Under the pieces are notes generated by a model, which had not been told where the DNA came from, ran no database searches, and saw only the letters and a program-made list of their open reading frames with translations. Source: Curvibacter lanceolatus ATCC 14669 (lineage in GTDB: Bacteria; Pseudomonadota; Gammaproteobacteria; Burkholderiales; Burkholderiaceae_C). Taken from it: a DNA stretch of 64,000 bases. The position numbers were made by a program, and so were the translations under genes. The number at the start of each line of letters is the position of its first letter. The first letter of the stretch is position 1. Location: positions 1 through 64,000 of the forward strand of contig NZ_KB906262.1 of assembly GCF_000381265.1 (NCBI RefSeq), in the 5' to 3' direction. This document shows, piece by piece, positions 39,601 through 44,632 of the stretch.

Positions 39601-39795
39601 GATCACACTGATCACGCTGTCTTCCAGCGTCTGGGCCGAGGCGCCCGGGTAGCTGGTGCTGATCACCACCGCAGGCGGGGCCACCGGTGGGTATTGAGAG
39701 ATGGGTAGCTGGGTGATGGACACCCCGCCCAGCACCAGGATGAACAGCGCGATCACCCAGGCAAAGATGGGCCTGTCAATGAAGAATTTCGCCAT
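36622..39795 (-). CDS. RND multidrug efflux pump, HAE1 family (system 2)
   Basis: An AcrB/MexB-type proton-driven pump, 1057 residues, beginning MAKFFIDRPIFAWVIALFIL. The proton-relay pair is in GIVVDDAIVVVENVERIM and the lysine in LSAKNAILIIEFAKD. With the adaptor and channel it should form a complex spanning both membranes that exports hydrophobic and amphiphilic drugs. It lies 12 bp after the adaptor gene. The AcrR-like repressor and operator place it as the regulated member of the two systems. Confidence 0.97.
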   Translation of the reverse strand: MAKFFIDRPIFAWVIALFILVLGGVSITQLPISQYPPVAPPAVVISTSYPGASAQTLEDSVISVIEREMNGSPGLLYMESVSQADGSGTITLSFDPSTSPDLAQVDVQNRLSRATPRLPAAVTQQGVRVDKSRSNFLLFIMLSSDNGALDPIALGDYASRNVIPEIQRLPGIGQAQLFGTERAMRVWIDPAKLTGYSLSPADVNAAIAAQNAQVSSGAIGDLPNITGQGIAATVVVKGQLASVEQFGRIVLRANADGSTVRLKDVARIELGAQTYATSARLNGKPATGIGVQLTPSGNALASAKAVKAKMEDLQRYFPAGVSYAIPYDSSGFVKISLSQVAETLVEAVVLVFLVMFLFLQNWRYTLIPTIVVPVALLGTFATLLALGFSINVLTMFGMVLVIGIVVDDAIVVVENVERIMSEEGLPPLQATRKAMGQISGAIIGVTVVLISVFVPLAFFSGSVGNIYRQFSAVMVSSIAFSAFLALSLTPALCATLLKPVEAGHHHEKKGFFGWFNRSFSRAAKGYEGWVAKLLKRAGRFMLIYVAIGAAAVVVYLRLPTSFLPNEDQGTMLVNVQLPPGATVERTRNVMEQVEGFILKQPEVKSMVGVLGFSFSGQGQNAALAFVTLKPWDERHGEEHSAQALAGRAFGALMGIRDAFIFPLSPPPIPELGNATGFTFRLQDRAGKGHKALIDARNQLLGMASKSPVLTQVRPDGLEDAPQLQIDIDRDKAQALGVPFNAINTALSTALGSTYVNDFPNSGRLQRVVVQADAPARMQPENILQLRVPNSAGQLVPLSTFASTRWENGAMQTVRYNGYPAVRISGGTAPGRSTGEAMAEMEKLAAQLPAGFGYEWTGQSREEKLAGSQAVILYGFAVLAVFLCLAALYESWSIPLSVILVVPLGVLGVLLATWLRAYSNDVYFQVGLITIIGLSAKNAILIIEFAKDLQAQGRGVIESALAAAHLRFRPIVMTSLAFMLGVVPLAIATGAGSASQRAIGTGVVGGMITGTALAVFFVPIFFVVVRKLFKGSERQRQIYAEHARQAGVAEAAGGQDHA

Positions 39796-39807
39796 GGATC
39801 AGGCTCC

Positions 39808-41064
39808 TCAGGACTTGGCGGCCGGGGCAGCCGCAGGGGCGGCGGCAGCCGGTGCCGCGCTGCCCGGCGCCTGCCAGGGCACGGCCTTCACGGGGGCATC
39901 GCCACGCAGCTTCTGGAAGCCGTCCACCATCACCTGTTCGCCGGCCTTCAGACCGTCCAGGATCACCCACTGGTTGCCCTTGCCGGCAGCCACCTTGACG
40001 GGGCGCGGGCTGACCTTGCCTTCTGGGCTGACCACCATCACCACATCGCCTTTTTCGCTGCGCGTCACGGCCTGCTGCGGCAGGGTGATGGCATCGCTGG
40101 CCTGGGCCTGTTCCAGGCGCACCCGCACATACAGGCCCGGCAGCAATTGGCCGCCGGGGTTCGGCACCTCGGCGCGCAGGGTGATCTGGCCGCTGGTGCT
40201 GTCCACCGTCAGGTCCGAGAACAACAGCTTGCCGGCCTTGGGGAACTCGCTGCCGTCGTCCTTCACCAGGCGCACGCTGGCCGCCTCGGCGCCCGGCGCC
40301 CGCTTGAGCTGGCCATTGGCCAGCGCATCGCGCAGCTTCATCACCTCGGCCGCCGACTGCGTGAAGTTCACATACAGCGGGTCGATCTGCTGCACCAGCG
40401 CCATCTGGGTGGCTTCGCTTTGGCCCACCAGGGCGCCCACGGTCACCAGCTCACGGCCGATGCGGCCCGAAATCGGGGCCGTCACCGTGGTGTAGCCCAG
40501 GTTGATCTTGGCCGTCTGCAGCGCCGCCTTGGCCGAGGCCAGATCGGCTTCGGCCTGTTTCTGCGACGCCTCGGCGTTCACGTAATCCTGTTTGCTGATG
40601 GCATTGGCCTCCACCAGCGGCTTGTAACGGGTCAGTTGGGCGCTGGCCTGCATCAGCGTGGCCTCGGCCTTGGCCACAGAGGCCTGCGCGCTGTCATAGG
40701 TCGCCTTGTAGGGCGCCGCATCGATCTGGAACAGGGGCTGGCCGGCCTTCACATCGCTGCCTTCGCGGAACAGACGCTCTTGCACGATGCCAGCAGCACG
40801 CGCCCGCACCTGCGCCACGCGCGAGGCCTCCAGGCGGCCTGGCAATTCGGTCTGCAAACCGACCACGCCCGGGGTGACCGTGACCACACCCACTTCGGTG
40901 GGCGGCATGCCGCCGCCGGGGCCACCCGCGCCGCCCGGCGCACCCGAAGGGCCACAAGCGGCAAGAACGGCACTGAGCGTGCCCACAGTCATGAAGAGAG
41001 GCAGACGGCTCAGCAAGGGCCGGCGCTGCAGTGCGGCCGCTGCCGCAGGTTGGGATTCGGTCAT
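39808..41064 (-). CDS. RND efflux periplasmic adaptor (system 2)
   Basis: A membrane fusion protein of 418 residues, lipid-anchored (lipobox VLAACG after a signal sequence). A short Gly/Pro-rich linker (residues about 38-52) is followed by PTEVGVVTVTPGVVGLQ, the lipoyl and hairpin region, and the YVNFTQSAAEVMKLRDAL barrel segment. The C-terminus is Ala/Pro-rich. The start at 41064 was chosen for its signal sequence; a longer frame reaches into the operator region. First gene of operon 2, divergent from the TetR gene. Confidence 0.95.
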   Translation of the reverse strand: MTESQPAAAAALQRRPLLSRLPLFMTVGTLSAVLAACGPSGAPGGAGGPGGGMPPTEVGVVTVTPGVVGLQTELPGRLEASRVAQVRARAAGIVQERLFREGSDVKAGQPLFQIDAAPYKATYDSAQASVAKAEATLMQASAQLTRYKPLVEANAISKQDYVNAEASQKQAEADLASAKAALQTAKINLGYTTVTAPISGRIGRELVTVGALVGQSEATQMALVQQIDPLYVNFTQSAAEVMKLRDALANGQLKRAPGAEAASVRLVKDDGSEFPKAGKLLFSDLTVDSTSGQITLRAEVPNPGGQLLPGLYVRVRLEQAQASDAITLPQQAVTRSEKGDVVMVVSPEGKVSPRPVKVAAGKGNQWVILDGLKAGEQVMVDGFQKLRGDAPVKAVPWQAPGSAAPAAAAPAAAPAAKS

Positions 41065-41159
41065 GTCCGTTTTCCGGTGTGAGTGTGTTGGTATCGGGTA
41101 AGACTTGCTAGGGTCAACCTGTACTGTGTCTTGTTCGTGTAAAAAACGAAAGGGCAGTA

Positions 41160-41183
41160 TACATACATTCGTGAATGTATGAT
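41160..41183. promoter_or_regulatory. AcrR-like operator between efflux operon 2 and its repressor
   Basis: A perfect 9-bp inverted repeat, CATACATTC (41162-41170) and GAATGTATG (41173-41181), separated by GT. From memory, the 24-bp E. coli AcrR operator is TACATACATT-T-GTGAATGTATG-TA; the sequence here from 41160 matches it at 21 of 24 places. It lies 36 bp before the repressor start and about 95 bp before the adaptor start, overlapping sequences that could serve as -10 elements in both directions, so the repressor probably controls both transcripts. Confidence 0.85.
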
Positions 41184-41218
41184 GTGGGCTGCAATTCATA
41201 CCCACAACAGGAGACGCC

Positions 41219-41848
41219 ATGGCCCGCCGAACCAAAGAAGATGCCCTCGCCACCCGGCACAGCCTGCTGGATGCGGCCGAGCGCGTGTTCTCCGAAAAAG
41301 GGGTTTCGCGGTCCTCGCTGAACGACATCGCCGTGGCTGCGGGCACCACGCGTGGCGCCATCTACTGGCACTTCAAGGACAAGGCCGACCTGTTCAACGC
41401 CATGATGGACCGCGTCACCCTGCCCATGGAGGAGGCCCTGCAGCAGATGGGGCGCGATCCCGGACGCGACCCCCTGGACGACATGCGCCGTGCCACCCTG
41501 GATGTGCTGCGCAAGATGACGCAAGACCCCACCACTCAGCGGGTCTTCGAAGTGGCCAGCTACAAGGTCGAATACGTGGGCGAGGCCCTGGCCATCAAGG
41601 GGCGGCATCTCGAGGCCCGCCACGACTGCCTGGGCGAAATGACCCGCAGCCTGCAGGCCGCAGCCCAATTGCGCGGCGTGACATTGCGCCTGCCGGTGCA
41701 GGCGGCCGTCATCGGCCTGCATGCGCTGCTCGATGGCTTGATCCAGAACTGGCTGTTGTCGCCCGAAGAGTTTGACGTGGTGAGCATCGGCGAGCAGGCC
41801 ATGGACACCTACCTGGCCGGCCTGGGCTTTGCACACCCTGCCACCTGA
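41219..41848 (+). CDS. TetR/AcrR-family repressor of efflux operon 2
   Basis: A 209-residue TetR-family DNA-binding protein. The helix-turn-helix is in residues about 12-58: LLDAAERVFSEKGVSRSSLN, then DIAVAAGTTRGAIYWHFKDK. The remaining helices match the AcrR/TtgR ligand-binding domain (a TetR_C_2-like region with GLHALLDGLIQNWLL). It lies divergent from the adaptor gene with the AcrR-like operator between them. By analogy it releases the operator when it binds pump substrates; that is inferred. GGAGAC lies upstream of the start. Confidence 0.94.
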   Translation: MARRTKEDALATRHSLLDAAERVFSEKGVSRSSLNDIAVAAGTTRGAIYWHFKDKADLFNAMMDRVTLPMEEALQQMGRDPGRDPLDDMRRATLDVLRKMTQDPTTQRVFEVASYKVEYVGEALAIKGRHLEARHDCLGEMTRSLQAAAQLRGVTLRLPVQAAVIGLHALLDGLIQNWLLSPEEFDVVSIGEQAMDTYLAGLGFAHPAT

Positions 41849-41855
41849 CGTCACC

Positions 41856-41874
41856 AGAGGAGCCTAGCTCCTCT
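41856..41874 (+). other. Hairpin after the TetR gene
   Basis: AGAGGAGC (41856-41863) pairs perfectly with GCTCCTCT (41867-41874). It starts eight bases after the repressor stop codon. Without a T-run, its effect as a terminator is doubtful. Confidence 0.4.
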
Positions 41875-41955
41875 CTTGACACCCCTCTCTCCTTTGTGTC
41901 GCAAGGCCCCCGGCCCGTGCCATAATCCGCGGATCGTTTGCCTGCTGTCAGGCAC

Positions 41956-42031
41956 GCGGCTGTAGCTCAGTGGATAGAGTATTGGCCTCCGAAGCCAAGG
42001 GTCGTGGGTTCGATCCCCGCCAGCCGCACCA
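41956..42031 (+). tRNA. tRNA-Arg (anticodon CCG)
   Basis: A 76-base tRNA with encoded CCA. The acceptor stem is GCGGCTG/CAGCCGC, the D-arm begins TAGCTCAG, the anticodon arm is TTGGC-CTCCGAA-GCCAA with anticodon CCG at 41989-41991, and the T-arm contains GTTCGATCC. It reads the arginine codon CGG. A CATAAT hexamer at 41921-41926 is a likely -10 element 30 bp upstream, and a terminator follows. Confidence 0.97.
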
Positions 42032-42040
42032 AACACGTTC

Positions 42041-42067
42041 AAGCCCTTGATCTTCAAGGGCTTTTTC
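42041..42067 (+). terminator. Terminator of the tRNA-Arg gene
   Basis: AAGCCCTTGA (42041-42050) pairs with TCAAGGGCTT (42054-42063) around a three-base loop, followed by TTTC. It lies nine bases after the tRNA. Confidence 0.9.
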
Positions 42068-42126
42068 GTTTCTGGGCTGTTTGCTGCATCGCCTCGTCAC
42101 CATGGGCCTGTAGGGTCGGGCCGATC

Positions 42127-42153
42127 TGTCACAAAGCCAGAGGCTGGGCCGTC
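42127..42153 (+). promoter_or_regulatory. ECF41-type promoter of the sigma factor gene
   Basis: TGTCACA at 42127-42133, exactly 16 bases, then CGTC at 42150-42153. This equals the published ECF41 promoter consensus as I remember it. Transcription would begin around 42160, a few bases before the ATG at 42165, so the mRNA would be nearly leaderless and the gene autoregulated. Confidence 0.85.
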
Positions 42154-42164
42154 TAGTGGCTACC

Positions 42165-43088
42165 ATGACCAGCCTGACCTCCAGCCCCACCCCCTATCCT
42201 GTGTCTGACGCCGATACCGACACCTTTGTGGCCTTGCGGCCGCGCCTGTTTGGCATGGCCTACCGCATGCTGGGCACGCGTGCCGACGCCGACGATGTGC
42301 TGCAGGAGGCCTGGCTGCGCTGGCATCGCAGCGATCGTGCCGCCCTTCAATCGGGCGAGGCCTGGCTGGTGACGGTGGTGACCCGACTGTCCATCGACCG
42401 CCTGCGTGCGGCCAAGGCCGAGCGCGAGGCCTATGTGGGGTTCTGGCTGCCCGAGCCCCTGGTGGCGGTGGACGACCACAGCCCCGAGGCGGCGGCCGAG
42501 TTGGCCGACGATCTGTCGGTGGCCTTGCTGCGGGTGCTGGAGCAGCTGTCGCCTGAAGAGCGGGCCGCCTTTTTGCTGCGCCAGGTGTTCGACCACGACT
42601 ACGCCGACATCGCGGCAGCCCTGGGCAAGAGCGAGGCGGCCTGCCGGCAGTTGGTGCACCGCGCCAGCCTGCGGGTGAAGCCGCAGGGGGCGCAACCCGC
42701 CCCCCGGTTTCCGGTCCCGCGTGAGCGCCACCGTGCCTTGCTGGCGCGCTTCATGCAGGCGGCCCAGCAGGGCGACCGCGCGAGCTTGCAGGCCCTGCTG
42801 GCCGACGATGTGGAACTGATGGGCGACGGGGGCGGCCGGGTGGCGTCGGTGGGCCATGTGCTGCGGGGCGCATTCCGCGTCACCAACCTGTACTGGGCCG
42901 TGGCGCTGCGGTTGGGTGATCAGGTCCGCTACCGGCAGGTGCTGGTCAATGGCGAGCCAGGGCTGTTGCGCTATGTGGGTGGTCAACTCGAATCGGCCCA
43001 GGCCTTTGTGATCGAGGGCGAACGCATCGTGGCGGTGTATGTGGTGCGCAACCCCGACAAGTTGGCGGGCATCGCCCTGCAGGCTTGA
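42165..43088 (+). CDS. ECF41-family RNA polymerase sigma factor
   Basis: An extracytoplasmic-function sigma factor of 307 residues. Region 2 spans about residues 15-85 (RPRLFGMAYRMLGTRADADD), and region 4 about 115-170 with the HTH FDHDYADIAAALGKSEAACR. The C-terminal part is the SnoaL-like domain that defines ECF41. Its three hallmark motifs are visible: WLPEP in the linker, DGGGR, and NPDKL near the end. In studied members this domain replaces an anti-sigma factor. The start at 42165 is chosen from the promoter position; GTG at 42156 would lie upstream of the expected transcript. The partner is the next gene. Confidence 0.93.
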   Translation: MTSLTSSPTPYPVSDADTDTFVALRPRLFGMAYRMLGTRADADDVLQEAWLRWHRSDRAALQSGEAWLVTVVTRLSIDRLRAAKAEREAYVGFWLPEPLVAVDDHSPEAAAELADDLSVALLRVLEQLSPEERAAFLLRQVFDHDYADIAAALGKSEAACRQLVHRASLRVKPQGAQPAPRFPVPRERHRALLARFMQAAQQGDRASLQALLADDVELMGDGGGRVASVGHVLRGAFRVTNLYWAVALRLGDQVRYRQVLVNGEPGLLRYVGGQLESAQAFVIEGERIVAVYVVRNPDKLAGIALQA

Positions 43089-43095
43089 GGCGCGT

Positions 43096-43122
43096 TGTCA
43101 CAACGTGGCGTCGGCCAGCGTC
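43096..43122 (+). promoter_or_regulatory. ECF41-type promoter of the carboxymuconolactone decarboxylase-like gene
   Basis: TGTCACA at 43096-43102, 16 bases, CGTC at 43119-43122: the same elements and spacing as the promoter of the sigma gene itself. It lies eight bases after the sigma stop codon and gives a leader of about 50 bases before the start at 43178. Confidence 0.88.
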
Positions 43123-43177
43123 TAACAGGAGCGAGGCCGCATCGGGTGGCCTCCCATCTGAATAGAAAGCCCATGCT

Positions 43178-43627
43178 ATGCACACCTCTGCTGCCCGCGT
43201 CCCCTACATCCAATTGGCTCCCAAGGCGTTTCAAAACCTGCTCGACTTGTCTCAGACCCTCAAGAAGGGGGCCCTGGGCGAGCGCCTGATCGATCTGGTC
43301 TGGCTGCGTGTCTCGCAACTCAATGGCTGTGCCTTTTGCATCGACATGCATGGCCAGGATCTGCTGCGCCAGGGCCTGTCGCCACGTGAGCTCAATGCCG
43401 TGGCCGGCTGGCGCGAGGCGCCGTTTTTCAGCGAGCGCGAACGGGCCGCCCTGCGCTGGGCCGAACTCATCAACGCCACCCCGAACGGCGACGCCAGCGA
43501 TGAAGAATTTGCCCGCCTGAGCCAGCAGTTCTCGCCCGCCGAGATCGCCGAGCTGGGCTTTGCGATCTCCACCATCGTGGCCTGGAACCTGCTGAACGTG
43601 GGGTTTCGCCAGCCGCTGCCGGCCTGA
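43178..43627 (+). CDS. Carboxymuconolactone decarboxylase/AhpD-like protein
   Basis: A 149-residue protein of the CMD/AhpD family. The redox motif is NGCAFCIDMH, with Cys51, Cys54 and His58, suggesting peroxidase or disulfide reductase activity rather than lactone decarboxylation. ECF41 sigma factors are characteristically encoded next to such a gene, which is their main target, and the promoter found upstream supports this. The physiological substrate is unknown. AGAAAG upstream is only a weak ribosome binding site. Confidence 0.93.
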   Translation: MHTSAARVPYIQLAPKAFQNLLDLSQTLKKGALGERLIDLVWLRVSQLNGCAFCIDMHGQDLLRQGLSPRELNAVAGWREAPFFSERERAALRWAELINATPNGDASDEEFARLSQQFSPAEIAELGFAISTIVAWNLLNVGFRQPLPA

Positions 43628-43754
43628 GCTGCGGGTGCGGGAAACCAGGCGTTACAACTTGGCGCGCAAGACGTCATCGACGGTCGAAACCAGGGCGTTG
43701 AAGGTAGCAACCAGGCCTTTTGCCTGGGGCTCAACGAGAGAAAAGGGTTTAGCT

Positions 43755-44123
43755 ATGAACAAGCTGTTTGCCATCCTTCCCGCCACCATGCTGTCGGCCT
43801 GTGTGTCTCTGGGGGCCTGGGCGCAGGCACCGGCCGCCACCCCTGCCATGCCCGCTGCAGCCGCCCCGGTCACGCCGGCGGTTGCGGCCTCGGCGCCCGG
43901 CGTGAAGCCGGTGGAGGTCAAGCCCGCGGTGGTCAGCACCGTGGGCCCGGCCGCCACCCCGCCGGCAGCAGACAAGACGAGCCCAACCACCGCCGCGGCA
44001 ACACCGGCCGCCAAGGCCAAGCAGCCCACCACGCTGCATGCCAAGGCGGCTCACAAGACCGTGCACCCCAATACCGCAAAGGCCGCCAAGGCCAGCGTGA
44101 CCGGCAGCGCCGCGATCAAGTGA
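43755..44123 (+). CDS. Small exported Ala/Pro/Thr-rich protein
   Basis: A 122-residue protein with a signal peptide (MNKLFAILPATMLSACVSLG then AWAQA). The possible lipobox LSAC lies within the hydrophobic part, but AWA-QA looks like a signal peptidase I site, so either anchoring is possible. The mature part is low-complexity: Ala, Pro, Thr, Val, then Lys/His-rich toward the C-terminus (LHAKAAHKTVHP). No family is recognised. The start at 43755 is chosen for the signal sequence. The function is unknown; it may be structural or cell-envelope related. Confidence 0.6.
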   Translation: MNKLFAILPATMLSACVSLGAWAQAPAATPAMPAAAAPVTPAVAASAPGVKPVEVKPAVVSTVGPAATPPAADKTSPTTAAATPAAKAKQPTTLHAKAAHKTVHPNTAKAAKASVTGSAAIK

Positions 44124-44257
44124 GTGTGGGTGCACAAGGCCCTGCGGGGCCTTGATGTGTCCGCCGTCTTCACCGGGCAGGTGTTCAGCTCGGAACCATC
44201 TCGGGCCGCGCCGCTCACAGTGAGCCTGGCCGGATCCGTCTCTGGTCGATCCGGTTC

Positions 44258-44284
44258 AACCCCGTCGTGTCGCGACGGGGTTTC
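44258..44284 (+). terminator. Probable terminator
   Basis: AACCCCGTCG (44258-44267) pairs with CGACGGGGTT (44273-44282) around TGTCG, followed by a short T-run. It lies 135 bp after the small exported protein gene; a second hairpin without T-run is at 44135-44154. Confidence 0.6.
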
Positions 44285-44313
44285 TGTCGCTTGATCCTCT
44301 CTGCTCCCCACCG

Positions 44314-44625
44314 ATGCTGTTGCGCCCTCTGCGTCCCTTTATCCTTCCCTTTCTCCTGCTTTCCATGCTGTTGCTGAGCCTGGGCCTGGCCCATGCCGAA
44401 GAGGCCGAGAGCGACCTGGCCCTGCGCTATGCCGACGTGCAACGCTGCATGGCGCGTGGCCTGGGCCCGCATTGGGACCGCACCTATCAGATCGACCAGG
44501 TGCGCAACCGCTGGGGTGGGCTGGAGCCCAAGGCCCAGTCGCTGGAAAGCGCGCCGCAGGGTGTGCGCATCACCGAGCTGCGCTGCCGCTACCAAGCTGG
44601 CCTGCAAGATGCCGAGCGGCCCTGA
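44314..44625 (+). CDS. Small exported protein of unknown function
   Basis: A 103-residue protein with a clear signal peptide, a Leu-rich core ending at LAHA before EEAESDLALR. The mature part of about 77 residues has two cysteines (VQRCMARG and LRCRYQAG) that could form a disulfide. I recognise no family. It is convergent with nrdJ, with only seven bases between their stop codons. GC content and codon use are like the neighbours. Confidence 0.6.
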   Translation: MLLRPLRPFILPFLLLSMLLLSLGLAHAEEAESDLALRYADVQRCMARGLGPHWDRTYQIDQVRNRWGGLEPKAQSLESAPQGVRITELRCRYQAGLQDAERP

Positions 44626-44632
44626 GCTCAGC

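Noticed and set aside
41876..41926. TTGACA at 41876 as the -35 of the tRNA-Arg promoter
   Set aside because: It is about 39 bases from the CATAAT -10, far too distant.
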